From Calliopsis andreniformis (taxonomy: Eukaryota > Arthropoda > Insecta > Hymenoptera > Andrenidae): DNA of 64,000 nucleotides. The stretch lies in contig NW_027480480.1 of the NCBI RefSeq assembly GCF_051401765.1, positions 744,001 to 808,000 on the forward strand, given 5' to 3'. Shown in pieces: positions 22,070-35,449 of the stretch (its first letter is position 1; each line of letters begins with the position of its first letter). The notes under the pieces were generated by a model that worked only from the letters and a program-made list of their open reading frames with translations, did no database searches and had not been told where the DNA came from. Position numbers and translations under genes: made by a program.

Positions 22070-25000
22070 AGGTTTGAGGATTGAAGAATGAGGGTTGAGG
22101 ATTGAGGTTTGAGAATTGAGGATTGCAGATTGAGTATTGAGGATTGAATATTGAGGTTTGAGGATTGAAGATTGAGTATTGAGCATTGAGGATTGAGGAT
22201 TGAGGATTGAGGATTGAAGATGGAGTATTGAGGATTGAAGATTGAGGGTTGAGGATTGAGGATTGAGGATTGAGGATTGAAGATTGAGGATTGGGGATTG
22301 AGAATTGACGATTGAGGGTTGAGTGTTGAGGAGTGAGAATTGAGGATTGAGGATTGAAGATTGAGGTTTGAGGATTGAAGATTAAGTATTGATTATTGAA
22401 GATTGAGGATTGAAGAATGAGGACTGAGGATTGAGGATTGAGGATTAAGGATTGAAGATTGAGTATTGAGGATTGATGATTGGCGATCGAGGATTGAGAA
22501 TCGAAGATTGAGGATTGAGGATTGAGGATTGAAGATTGAGTATTGAGGATTGAAGGTTGAGGATTGTGGATTGAGGATTGAGGATTGAGGATTGAATATT
22601 GAGTATTGGGTACTGAGTTGTGAGGGTTGAGTGATGAGAATTGATGTTTGTGGTTAGAGATTTGAAGATTGCAGATTGAGTATTGAGTATTGAAAACTGT
22701 GAATTGACGACATTCTATTGAGGATTGAGGTTTGACAACTGATTGTTGAGGACTGAGGGCTGAAGATTGAGGATTCAGTATTGAGGATTCAGGATTGAGG
22801 TTGGAGGACAGAGGATTGAGGATTGAGGATTGAGTATTGAGGATTGAGGATTGAGTATTGAGGATTGAGGATTGAGGATTGAAGAATGAATATTGATGAT
22901 TGAAGATTGAGGATCGAGGATTGAGGGTTGTGGATTGAGGACGAGGACTGAGGGTTGAGTATTGATGTTTGAGGTCTGAGGATTGAGGATTGAGGGTTGA
23001 GAATTGAGGATTGAGGATTGACGATTGAAGATTGAGTATTGAGTATTGAAGATTGAGGATTGAGGATTGAGGATTCAGGATTGAGGATTGAGGATTTTAG
23101 GTTGAATATTGATGATTGAAGATTGAGGATTGAGGATTGAGGTTTGTCGATTGAGGACGAGGACTGAGGGTTGAGTATTGAGGATTGACTTCTGAGGATT
23201 GAGGATTGAGGATTGAAGATTGAGGATTGGGTGTTGAGGATTGAGGATTGAGGATTGAGGATTGAGTATTGAGGATTGAGGATTGAAGATTGAAGACTGA
23301 ATATTGATGATTGAAGATTGAGGATCGAGGATTGAGGGTTGTGGATTGAGGACGAGGACTGAGGGTTGAGTATTGATGTTTGAGGTCTGAGGATTGAGGA
23401 TTGAAGGTTGAGAATTGAGGATTGAGGATTGACGATTGAAGATTGAGGATTGAGGACTGAGGATTGAGGATTGAGGATGAGGGCTGAGGGTTGAGGATTG
23501 ATGGTTGAGGATTGAAGATTGAGTATTGAGGATTGAAGATAGAGGATTGAGGATTGAGGTTTGAGGATTGAGGATTGAGTATTGTAGGTTGAATATTGAT
23601 GATTGAAGATTGAGGATTGAGGATTGAGGTTTGTTGATTGACGACGAGGACTGAGGGTTGAGTATTGAGGATTGAGTTCTGAGGATTGAGGATTGAGGAT
23701 TGAAGATTGAGGATTGGGTGTTGAGGATTGAAGATTGAGGATTGAGGATTGAGGATTGAGGATTGAGGATTGAAGATAGAGGATTGGGTATTGAGGATTC
23801 AACAATGAGGATTGCGGATTGAGGACTGATGATTGAGGATTGCAGATTGAGTATTGAGGATTGAAGATTGAGGGTTGAGGATTGAGGATTGAGGATTGAG
23901 CATTGAGGATTGAGGATAGAGGGTTGAGGATTGAAGATTGAGTATTGAGGATTGAAGATTGAGGATTGAGGATTGAGTATTGAGGATTGAGGATTGAGGA
24001 TTGAAGATTGAGTATTGAGTATTGAAGGTTGATTATTGAGGGTTGAGTATTGAGGATTGAGGATTGAAGGTTGAGGATTGGGGACTGAGTGTTGAGGGTT
24101 GAGTGATGAGAATTGATGTTTGTGGATAGAAATTTGAAGATTGCAGATTGAGTATTGAGTATTGAAAACTGTGAATTGATGATATTCTATTGAGGATTGA
24201 GGATTGACGTCTGATTGTTGAGGACTGAGGGCTGAAGATTGAGGATTCAGGGTTGAGGATTCAGAATTGAGGTTTGAGGACAGACGATTGAGGATTGAAG
24301 ATTGAGGATTGAGGATTGAGAATTGAGGATTGAGGATTGAAAACTGAGGATTGGGTATTGAGGATTCAACATTGAGGATTGAGAATTGAGGATTGAGGAT
24401 TGAGAATGAGGGCTGAGGGTTGAGGATTGATGTTTGAGGACTGAGGACTGAGGATTGAGGATTGAGAATTGAGGATTGAGGATTGAGGATTGAGTGTTTA
24501 GGAGTGAGAATTGAGGATTGAGGATTGAAGATTGAGGTTTGAGGATTGAAGAATGAGGGTTGAGGATTGAGGTTTGAGAATTGAGGATTGCAGATTGAGT
24601 ATTGAGGATTGAATATTGAGGTTTGAGGATTGAAGATTGAGTATTGAGCATTGAGGATTGAGGATTGAGGATTGAGGATTGAAGATGGAGTATTGAGGAT
24701 TGAAGATTGAGGGTTGAGGATTGAGGATTGAGGATTGAGGATTGAAGATTGAGGATTGGGGATTGAGAATTGACGATTGAGGGTTGAGTGTTGAGGAGTG
24801 AGAATTGAGGATTGAGGATTGAAGATTGAGGTTTGAGGATTGAAGATTAAGTATTGATGATTGAAGATTGAGGATTGAAGAATGAGGACTGAGGATTGAG
24901 GATTGAGGATTAAGGATTGAAGATTGAGTATTGAGGATTGATGATTGGCGATCGAGGATTGAGAATCGAAGATTGAGGATTGAGGATTGAGGATTGAAGA

Positions 25001-26847
25001 TTGAGTATTGAGGATTGAAGGTTGAGGATTGTGGATTGAGGATTGAGGATTGAGGATTGAATATTGAGTATTGGGTACTGAGTTGTGAGGGTTGAGTGAT
25101 GAGAATTGATGTTTGTGGTTAGAGATTTGAAGATTGCAGATTGAGTATTGAGTATTGAAAACTGTGAATTGACGACATTCTATTGAGGATTGAGGTTTGA
25201 CAACTGATTGTTGAGGACTGAGGGCTGAAGATTGAGGATTCAGTATTGAGGATTCAGGATTGAGGTTGGAGGACAGAGGATTGAGGATTGAGGATTGAGT
25301 ATTGAGGATTGAGGATTGAGTATTGAGGATTGAGGATTGAGGATTGAAGAATGAATATTGATGATTGAAGATTGAGGATCGAGGATTGAGGGTTGTGGAT
25401 TGAGGACGAGGACTGAGGGTTGAGTATTGATGTTTGAGGTCTGAGGATTGAGGATTGAGGGTTGAGAATTGAGGATTGAGGATTGACGATTGAAGATTGA
25501 GTATTGAGTATTGAAGATTGAGGATTGAGGATTGAGGATTCAGGATTGAGGATTGAGGATTTTAGGTTGAATATTGATGATTGAAGATTGAGGATTGAGG
25601 ATTGAGGTTTGTCGATTGAGGACGAGGACTGAGGGTTGAGTATTGAGGATTGACTTCTGAGGATTGAGGATTGAGGATTGAAGATTGAGGATTGGGTGTT
25701 GAGGATTGAGGATTGAGGATTGAGGATTGAGTATTGAGGAGTGAGGATTGAAGATTGAAGACTGAATATTGATGATTGAAGATTGAGGATCGAGGATTGA
25801 GGGTTGTGGATTGAGGACGAGGACTGAGGGTTGAGTATTGATGTTTGAGGTCTGAGGATTGAGGATTGAAGGTTGAGAATTGAGGATTGAGGATTGACGA
25901 TTGAAGATTGAGGATTGAGGACTGAGGATTGAGGATTGAGGATGAGGGCTGAGGGTTGAGGATTGATGGTTGAGGATTGAAGATTGAGTATTGAGGATTG
26001 AAGATAGAGGATTGAGGATTGAGGTTTGAGGATTGAGGATTGAGTATTGTAGGTTGAATATTGATGATTGAAGATTGAGGATTGAGGATTGAGGTTTGTT
26101 GATTGACGACGAGGACTGAGGGTTGAGTATTGAGGATTGAGTTCTGAGGATTGAGGATTGAGGATTGAAGATTGAGGATTGGGTGTTGAGGATTGAAGAT
26201 TGAGGATTGAGGATTGAGGATTGAGGATTGAGGATTGAAGATAGAGGATTGGGTATTGAGGATTCAACAATGAGGATTGCGGATTGAGGACTGATGATTG
26301 AGGATTGCAGATTGAGTATTGAGGATTGAAGATTGAGGGTTGAGGATTGAGGATTGAGGATTGAGCATTGAGGATTGAGGATAGAGGGTTGAGGATTGAA
26401 GATTGAGTATTGAGGATTGAAGATTGAGGATTGAGGATTGAGTATTGAGGATTGAGGATTGAGGATTGAAGATTGAGTATTGAGTATTGAAGGTTGATTA
26501 TTGAGGGTTGAGTATTGAGGATTGAGGATTGAAGGTTGAGGATTGGGGACTGAGTGTTGAGGGTTGAGTGATGAGAATTGATGTTTGTGGATAGAAATTT
26601 GAAGATTGCAGATTGAGTATTGAGTATTGAAAACTGTGAATTGATGATATTCTATTGAGGATTGAGGATTGACGTCTGATTGTTGAGGACTGAGGGCTGA
26701 AGATTGAGGATTCAGGGTTGAGGATTCAGAATTGAGGTTTGAGGACAGACGATTGAGGATTGAAGATTGAGGATTGAGGATTGAGAATTGAGGATTGAGG
26801 ATTGAAAACTGAGGATTGGGTATTGAGGATTCAACATTGAGGATTGA
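22070..26847 (+). repeat. Direct repeat of period 2,465 bp, two copies
   Basis: Sequence from about 22,070 to 24,382 recurs at about 24,535 to 26,847. Matching landmarks are the GGCGATCG variant at 22,482 and 24,947, anchors at 22,608 and 25,073, and anchors at 24,080 and 26,545. Six 6-bp units per period give 2,465 modulo 7. Minus-strand open stretches of 338 codons in the two copies differ by one residue. The limits are estimates. Confidence 0.85.
22608..22782 (+). repeat. Central-domain anchor with GACGACATTC variant
   Basis: In place of GATGATATTC this copy and its partner at 25,073-25,247 read GACGACATTC, and GTGGTTA replaces GTGGATA. The other central anchors (21,475, 24,080, 26,545, 27,698) keep the common form. 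The pair reflects the 2,465-bp repeat. Confidence 0.85.
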
Positions 26848-28273
26848 GGGTTGAGGATTGAGGATTGAGGATTGACGATTGACGGTTGAGGAATGAGGAT
26901 GTGGGCTGAGGGTTGGGGATTGAGGTTTGAGGTCTGAGGACTGAGGATTGAGGATTGAGAATTGAGGATTGAGGATTGAGGATTGAAGATTGAGGATTGG
27001 GTGTTGAGGATTGAAGAATGAGGATTGAGGAGTGAGGATTAAGGATTGAGGGTTGAGGATTGAGTATAGAGGATTGAAGATTGAGGATTGAGGTCTGAGG
27101 ATTGAGGATTGAGGATTGAGGATTGAAGATTTAAGATTGAGTATTGAGGATTGAAGATTGAGGATTGAGGATTGAGGATTGAGGATTGAGGATTGAGTAT
27201 TGTAGGTTGAATATTGATGATTGAAGATTGAGGATTGAGGATTGAGGTTTGTTGATTGAGGACGAGGACTGAGGGTTGAGTATTGAGGATTGAGTTCTGA
27301 GGATTGAGGATTGAGGATTGAAGATTGAGGATTGGGTGTTGAGGATTGAAGATTGAGGATTGAGGATTGAGGATTGAGGATTGAGGATTGAAGATAGAGG
27401 ATTGGGTATTGAGGATTGAACAATGAGGATTGCGGATTGAGGACTGATGGTTGAGGATTGCAGATTGAGTATTGAGGATTGAAGATTGAGGGTTGAGGAT
27501 TGAGGATTGAGGATTGAGCATTGAGGATTGAGGATAGAGGATTGAGGATTGAAGATTGAGTATTGAGGATTGAAGATTGAGGATTGAGGATTGAGTATTG
27601 AGGATTGAGGATTGAGGATTGAAGATTGAGTATTGAGTATTGAAGGTTGAGGATTGAGGGTTGAGTATTGAGGATTGAGGATTGAAGGTTGAGGATTGGG
27701 GACTGAGTGTTGAGGGTTGAGTGATGAGAATTGATGTTTGTGGATAGAAATTTGAAGATTGCAGATTGAGTATTGAGTATTGAAAACTGTGAATTGATGA
27801 TATTCTATTGAGGATTGAGGATTGACGTCTGATTGTTGAGGACTGAGGGCTGAAGATTGAGGATTCAGGGTTGAGGATTCAGAATTGAGGTTTGAGGACA
27901 GAGGATTGAGGATTGAAGATTGAGGATGGAGGATTGAGAATTGAGGATTGAGGATTGAAAACTGAGGATTGGGAATTGAGGATTCAACATTGAGGATTGA
28001 GGGTTGAGGATTGAGGATTGAGGATTGACGATTGACGGTTGAGGAATGAGGATGTGGGCTGAGGGTTGGGGATTGAGGTTTGAGGTCTGAGGACTGAGGA
28101 TTGAGGATTGAGAATTGAGGATTGAGGATTGAGGATTGAAGATTGAGGATTGGGTGTTGAGGATTGACGAATGAGGATTGAGGAGTGAGGATTAAGGATT
28201 GAGGGTTGAGGATTGAGTATAGAGGATTGAAGATTGAGGATTGAGGTCTGAGGATTGAGGATTGAGGATTGAA
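26010..28273 (+). repeat. Direct repeat of period 1,153 bp, about two copies
   Basis: Anchors at 26,545 and 27,698 and the CAACATT variant at 26,832 and 27,985 share an offset of 1,153. Similarity extends left to about 26,010 and 27,163 and right to about 27,120 and 28,273. Two 6-bp units per period (near 26,897 and 27,258) fit the phase. Confidence 0.8.
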
Positions 28274-28326
28274 GATTGAGGATTGGGAGTTGAGGATTGA
28301 AGAATGAGGATTGAGGATTGAGGATT

Positions 28327-30001
28327 GAGGATTGGGGATTGAAGATTTAAGATTGAGTATTGAGGATTGGAGATTCAGGATTGAGGATTGAGTATTGAGA
28401 ATTGAGGACTGATAGTTGAGTATTGAGGACTGAGGATTGAGGACTGAAGATTGAGTATTGAGGATTCAGAATTGAAGTTTGAGGACTGAGGATTGAGGAT
28501 TGAGGATTGAGGATTGAGAATGAGGGCTGAGGGTTGAGGATTGATGTTTGAGGACTGAGGACTGAGGACTGAGGATTGAGAATTGAGGATTGAGGATTGA
28601 GGAATGAGTGTTGAGGAGTGAGAATTGAGGATTGAGGATTGAGCATTGAGGATTGAGGATAGAGGATTGAGGATTGAATATTGAGTATTGAGGATTGAAG
28701 ATTGAGGATTGAGGATTGAGTATTGACGATTGAGGATTGAGGATTGAGGATTGAAGATTGAGTATTGAGTATTGAAGGTTGAGGATTGAGGGCTGAGTAT
28801 TGAGGATTGAAGATTGAGGATTGAGGTCTGAGGATTGAGGATTGAGGATTGAGGCATGAGGATTGAGGATTGAGGATTGAAGATTGAGGATTGAGGATTG
28901 AGGATGAGGGCTGAGGGTTGAGGATTGAGGTTTGAGGTCTGTGGACTGAGGATTGAGGATTGAGAATTGAGGATTGAGGGTTGAAGATTGAAGATTGAGG
29001 ATTGAGGATTGAAGATTGAGGATTGGGTATTGAGGATTGAAGAATGAGGATTGAGAATTGAGTATTGAGGATTGAGGATTGAAGATTGAGTATTGAGAAT
29101 TGAAGATTGAGGATTGAGGATTGAGGATTGAGGATTGACGATTGAGGATTGAGGATTGTAGGTTGAATATTGATGAATGAATATTGAGGATTGAGGATTG
29201 AGGTTTGTGGATTGAGGACGAGTACTGAGGGTTGAATATTGATGTTTGCGGTCTGAGGATTGAGGATTGAGGATTGAGGATTGAGAATTGAGGATTGGGG
29301 ATTGAAGATTTAAGATTGAGTATTGAGGATTGGAGATTCAGGATTGAGGATTGAGTATTGAGAATTGAGGACTGATAGTTGAGTATTGAGGACTGAGGAT
29401 TGAGGACTGAAGATTGAGTATTGAGGATTCAGAATTGAAGTTTGAGGACTGAGGATTGAGGATTGAGGATTGAGGATTGAGAATGAGGGCTGAGGGTTGA
29501 GGATTGATGTTTGAGGACTGAGGACTGAGGACTGAGGATTGAGAATTGAGGATTGAGGATTGAGGAATGAGTGTTGAGGAGTGAGAATTGAGGATTGAGG
29601 ATTGAGCATTGAGGATTGAGGATAGAGGATTGAGGATTGAATATTGAGTATTGAGGATTGAAGATTGAGGATTGAGGATTGAGTATTGACGATTGAGGAT
29701 TGAGGATTGAGGATTGAAGATTGAGTATTGAGTATTGAAGGTTGAGGATTGAGGGCTGAGTATTGAGGATTGAAGATTGAGGATTGAGGTCTGAGGATTG
29801 AGGATTGAGGATTGAGGCATGAGGATTGAGGATTGAGGATTGAAGATTGAGGATTGAGGATTGAGGATGAGGGCTGAGGGTTGAGGATTGAGGTTTGAGG
29901 TCTGTGGACTGAGGATTGAGGATTGAGAATTGAGGATTGAGGGTTGAAGATTGAAGATTGAGGATTGAGGATTGAAGATTGAGGATTGGGTATTGAGGAT
30001 T
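28327..30001 (+). repeat. Tandem duplication of period 963 bp, second copy incomplete
   Basis: The stretch 28,327-29,038 is repeated at 29,290-30,001 with almost no change, separated by 29,039-29,289. Shared rare features are GGGGATT followed by a TTTAAG variant (28,334 and 29,297) and a GTGGACT variant (about 28,940 and 29,903). Three 6-bp units per period fit 963 modulo 7. The left edge is sharp at the GGGGATT heptamer. Confidence 0.88.
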
Positions 30002-30190
30002 CAACATTGAGGATTGAGGGTTGGTGATTGAGGATTGAGGATTGACGATTGACGATTGAGGAATGAGGATGTGGGCTGAGGGTTGGGGATTGAGGTTTGA
30101 GGTCTGAGGACTGAGGATTCAGGATTGAGAATTGAGGATTGAGGATTGAGGATTGAAGATTGAGGATTGGGTGTTGAGGATTGAAGAATG

Positions 30191-33045
30191 AGGATTGAGG
30201 AGTGAGGATTGAGGATTGAGGGTTGAGGATTGAGTATTGAGGATTGAAGATTGAGGATTGAGGTCTGAGGATTGAGGATTGAGGATTGAAGATTGAGGAT
30301 TGAGGATTGAGGCATGAGGATTGAGGATTGAGGATTGAAGATTGAGGATTGAGGATTGAGGATGAGGGCTGAGGGTTGAGTATTGAGGATTGAGTACTGA
30401 AGATTGAGTATTGAGGATTGAAGATTGTAGGTTGAATATTGATGATTGAAGATTGAGGATTGAGGATTGAGGTTTGTGGATTGAGGACGAGGACTGAGGG
30501 TTGAATATTGATGTTTGCGGTCTGAGGATTGAGGATTGAGGATTCAGGATTGAGAATTGAGGATTGAGGATTGAGGATTGAGGTTTGAGGTTTGAAGATT
30601 GAGGATTGAGGATTGAGGATGAGGGCTGAGGGTTGAGGGTTGAGGTTAGAGGACTGAGGACTGAGTATTGACGATTGAGAATTGAGGATTGAGGATAGAG
30701 GATTGAAGATTGAGGATCAGGTATTGAGGATTGAAGAATGAGGATTGAGGAATGAGGATTGAGGATCGAGGATTGAGGTTTGAGTATTGAGGATCGAGGA
30801 CTGAAGATTGAGGATTGGGTATTGCGGATTGAACATTGAGGATTGAGGATTGAGGATTGAGGATTGAGGATTGAGGATTGAGGATTGAGGATTGAGGACT
30901 GAAGATTGAATATTGATGATTGAAGATTGAGGATTGAGGATTTATGGTTGTGGATTGAGGACGAGGACTGAGGGTTGAGTATTGATGTTCGAATACTGAG
31001 AACTGAGGATTGAGGATTGAGAATTGAGGACTGAGGATTGTGGATTAATGATTGAGGATTGGGTATTGAGGGTTGAAGAATGAGGATTGAGGATGGAGGA
31101 TTGGGGACTGAGGATTGAAGACTGTGTGTTGAGGGTTGAAGATTGGGGATTGAGGATTGAGGATTCGGGATTGAGGATTGAGGATTGAGGATTGAAGGTT
31201 GATTATTGAGGATTGAAGATTGAGGATTGAGGTTTGAGGATTGAGGATTGAGGATTGAAGATTGAGGATTGGGGATTGAGGATTGACGATTGAGGATAGA
31301 GAATTGAGGATTGATTATTGAAGATTGAGCATTGAGGATTGAGGATTGATGATTGAGGATTGAGGATTGAGGATTGAGGATTGAGGATTGAGGATGAGGG
31401 CTGAGGGTTGAGGGTTGAGGTTTGAGGACTGAGGACTGAGGACTGAGGATTGAGAATTGAGGATTGAGGATTGAGGATTGATGATTGAGGATTGGGTATT
31501 GAGGATTGAAGAATGATGATTGAGGATTGAGGATTGATGATTGAGGATTGGAGACTGACGATTGAGGATTGAGGATTGAGGATTGAGGATTGAGGATTGA
31601 AGATTGAGTTTTGAGGATTGAAAATTGAGGATTAAGTATTGAGGATTCAGGATTGAGGATTGAGGATTGAGGATTGAGTATTGAGGATTGAAGATTGAGT
31701 ATTGAGAATTGAGGATTGAGGATTGAAGATTGAGGATTGGGGACTGAGTGTTGAGGGTTGAGTGATGAGAATTATTGTTTGTGGATAGAAATTTGAAGAT
31801 TGCAGATTGTGTATTGAGTATTGAAAACTGTGAATTGATGATATTCTATTGAGGATTGAGGATTGACATCTGATTGTTCTGGTCTGAGGTCTGAAGATTG
31901 AGGATTCAGGATTGAGGATTCAGGATTGAGCTTTGATGACTGAGGATTGAGGATTGAGCATTGAGGCATGAGGATTGAGGACTGATGATTGAAGATTGAG
32001 GATTGTGGATTGAGGATGAGGGCTGAGGGTTGAGGATTGAGGTTTGAGGTCTGAGGACTGAGGATTGAGGATTGAGAATTGTGGATTGAGGGTTGAAGGT
32101 TGAAGATTGAGGATTGTGTATTGAGGATTGAAGCCTGACGATTGAGGATTGAGGGGTGAGGATTGAGGATTGAGGATGGAGGATTGAAGATTGACTATTG
32201 AGGATTGAAGATTGAGGATTGAGGATTGAGGATTGAGGATTGAGGGTTGAGTGTTGAGGTTTGTGTATTGAACCCTGAGAGTTCAGGATATTCTATGGAG
32301 TATTGAGAATTGAGGATTGATGGTTGAGCATTGAGGATTGAGGATTGAGGATTGAGGATTGAGTATTGAGGATTGAGGATTGAGGATTGAAGACTGAATA
32401 TTGATGATTGAAGGTTGAGGATCGAGGATTGAGGGTTGTGGATTGAGGACGAGGACTGAGGGTTGAGTATTGATGTTTGAGGTCTGAGGATTGACGATTG
32501 AAGGTTGAGAATTGAGGATTGAGGATTGACGATTGAAGATTGAGGATTGGGTGTTGAGGATTGAAGAATGAGGATTGAGGATTGAGGATTGAGGATTGAG
32601 GATTGAAGATTGAGTACTGCGGATTGAAGATTAAGGATTGAGGTCCGAGGATTGAGGATTGAGGATTGAAGATTGAGGATTGGGTGTTGAGGATTGAAGA
32701 ATGAGGATTGAGGATTGAGGATTGAGGATTGAGGATTGAAGATTGAGGATTGGGTATTGATGATTGAAGGATGAGGATTGCGGATTGAGTATTGATGATT
32801 GAGGATTGCAAATTGAGTATTGAGGATTGAAGATTGTGGGTTGAGGATTGAGGATTGAGGATTGAGCACTGAGGATTGAGGATTGAGGATTGAGGATTGA
32901 AGATTGACTATTGAGGATTGAAGATTGAGGATTGAGGATTGAGTATTGAGGATTGAGGATTGAGGATTGAAGATTGAGTATTGAGTACTGAAGATTGAGG
33001 ATTGAGGATTGAGTATTGGGGATTGAGGATTGAAGGTTGAGGATT
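30191..33045 (+). repeat. Array segment repeated at about 43,072-45,940
   Basis: The segment from about 30,190 recurs at about 43,072 with an offset of 12,881, rising by whole heptamers to 12,888 at the B anchor (31,739 and 44,627) and 12,895 at the following A anchor (33,046 and 45,941). The shared odd heptamers GAGGATC AGGTATT near 30,714 and 43,595 support common descent. The B anchor at 31,739 has two private substitutions near 31,774. Confidence 0.85.
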
Positions 33046-35449
33046 GGGGACTGAGTGTTGAATGTTGAGTGATGAGGATTGATGTTTGTGAATAAAGATT
33101 TGAAGATTGCAGATTGAGTACTTGGTATTGAAAACTGTGAATTGATGATATTCTATTAAGGATTCAGGATTGACATCTGATAGTTGATGTCTGAGGTCTG
33201 AAGATTCAGGATTCAGAATTGAGGTTTGAGGACTGAGGATTGAGTATTGAGGATTGAGGATTGAGGATTGAGGATTGAGGATTGAGGATTGAGGACTGAA
33301 GATTGAATATAGATGATTGAAGATAAAGGATTGAGGATTGGTGGTTGTGGATTGAGGACGAGGACTGAGGGTTGAGTATTGATGTTTGAGCTCTGAGAAC
33401 TGAGGAATGAGGATTGAGAATTGAGGATTGAGGATTGAGGATTGAGGATTGAGGATTGGGTATTGAGGGTTGAAGAATGAGGATTGAGGATGGAGGATTG
33501 GGGACTGAGGATTGAAGACTGTGTATTGAGGGTTGAAGATTGGGGATTGAGGATTGAGGATTCGGGATTGAGGATTGAGGATTGAGGATTGAAGATTGAT
33601 TATTGAGGATTGAAGATTGAGGATTCAGGTTTGAGGATTGAGGATTGAGGATTGAAGATTGAGGATTGGGGATTGAGGATTGACGATTGAGGATAGAGAA
33701 TTGAGGATTGATTATTGAAGATTGAGCATTGAGGATTGAGGATTGATGATTGAGGATTGAGGATTGAGGATTGAGGATTGAGGATTGAGGATGAGGGCTG
33801 AGGGTTGAGGGTTGAGGTTTGAGGACTGAGGACTGAGGACTGAGGATTGAGAATTGAGGATTGAGGATTGAGGATTGATGATTGAGGATTGGGTATTGAG
33901 GATTGAAGAATGATGATTGAGGATTGAGGATTGATGATTGAGGATTGGAGACTGACGATTGAGGATTGAGGATTGAGGATTGAGGATTGAGGATTGAAGA
34001 TTGAGTATTGAGGATTGAAAATTGAGGATTAAGTATTGAGGATTCAGGATTGAGGATTGAGGATTGAGGATTGAGTATTGAGGATTGAAGATTGAGTATT
34101 GAGAATTGAGGATTGAGGATTGAGGATTGAAGATTGAGGATTGGGGACTGAGTGTTGAGGGTTGAGTGATGAGAATTGATGTTTGTGGATAGAAATTTGA
34201 AGATTGCAGATTGTGTATTGAGTATTGAAAACTGTGAATTGATGATATTCTATCGAGGATTGAGGATTGACATCTGATTGTTCTGGTCTGAGGTCTGAAG
34301 ATTGAGGATTCAGGATTGAGGATTCAGGATTGAGCTTTGATGACTGAGGATTGAGGATTGAGCATTGAGGCATGAGGATTGAGGATTGATGATTGAAGAT
34401 TGAGGATTGTGGATTGAGGATGAGGGCTGAGGGTTGAGGATTGAGGTTTGAGGTCTGAGGACTGAGGATTGAGGATTGAGAATTGTGGATTGAGGGTTGA
34501 AGGTTGAAGATTGAGGATTGTGTATTGAGGATTGAAGCCTGACGATTGAGGATTGAGGGGTGAGGATTGAGGATTGAGGATGGAGGATTGAAGATTGACT
34601 ATTGAGGATTGAAGATTGAGGATTGAGGATTGAGGATTGAGGATTGAGGGTTGAGTGTTGAGGTTTGTGTATTGAACCCTGAGAGTTCAGGATATTCTAT
34701 GGAGTATTGAGAATTGAGGATTGATGGTTGAGCATTGAGGATTGAGGATTGAGGATTGAGGATTGAGTATTGAGGATTGAGGATTGAGGATTGAAGACTG
34801 AATATTGATGATTGAAGGTTGAGGATCGAGGATTGAGGGTTGTGGATTGAGGACGAGGACTGAGGGTTGAGTATTGATGTTTGAGGTCTGAGGATTGAAG
34901 ATTGAAGGTTGAGAATTGAGGATTGAGGATTGACGATTGAAGATTGAGGATTGGGTGTTGAGGATTGAAGAATGAGGATTGAGGATTGAGGATTGAGGAT
35001 TGAGGATTGAAGATTGAGTACTGCGGATTGAAGATTAAGGATTGAGGTCCGAGGATTGAGGATTGAGGATTGAAGATTGAGGATTGGGTGTTGAGGATTG
35101 AAGAATGAGGATTGAGGATTGAGGATTGAGGATTGAGGATTGAAGATTGAGGATTGGGTATTGATGATTGAAGGATGAGGATTGCGGATTGAGTATTGAT
35201 GATTGAGGATTGCAAATTGAGTATTGAGGATTGAAGATTGTGGGTTGAGGATTGAGGATTGAGGATTGAGCACTGAGGATTGAGGATTGAGGATTGAGGA
35301 TTGAAGATTGACTATTGAGGATTGAAGATTGAGGATTGAGGATTGAGTATTGAGGATTGAGGATTGAGGATTGAAGATTGAGTATTGAGTACTGAAGATT
35401 GAGGATTGAGGATTGAGTATTGGGGATTGAGGATTGAAGGTTGAGGATT
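33046..35449 (+). repeat. 2,404-bp A/B unit, first of a tandem pair
   Basis: This unit is followed directly by another of the same length at 35,450-37,853. It carries private variants shared with that neighbour: TTCTATC instead of TTCTATT in the B anchor (34,254 and 36,658), an AAAGG variant near 33,325 and 35,729, and GGTGG near 33,340 and 35,744. A second set, a CCGAGG variant at 32,645 and 35,049 and a GCAAATT variant near 32,808 and 35,212, is shared one step to the left. Together they mark a recent duplication of one full period. Confidence 0.88.

Larger units (their letters stand above)
19608..30190 (+). repeat. Divergent central domain of the array
   Basis: This domain has its own anchors, starting at 19,915, 21,475, 22,608, 24,080, 25,073, 26,545 and 27,698. 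They resemble B but differ in detail. No A anchor and no C site was seen. Repeats of period 2,465, 1,153 and 963 bp dominate. The 6-bp units here often read GAGAAT or precede GTGGGCT, variants rare or absent elsewhere. It has no counterpart within the window. No gene is visible. Confidence 0.85.

Noticed and set aside
25540..27423. Long minus-strand open frames (627 codons here; also 20,449-21,705, 16,173-17,390, 61,767-62,984 and many of 100-340 codons) as genes
   Set aside because: They consist only of the permuted heptapeptide expected from a stop-free 7-bp repeat, overlap each other in different frames, change limits between near-identical copies, and have no ribosome-binding signal or domain.
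31739..31913. Two adjacent substitutions in this B anchor as a functional change
   Set aside because: They only introduce a stop into a repeat-derived frame that is not a gene. It is ordinary divergence.
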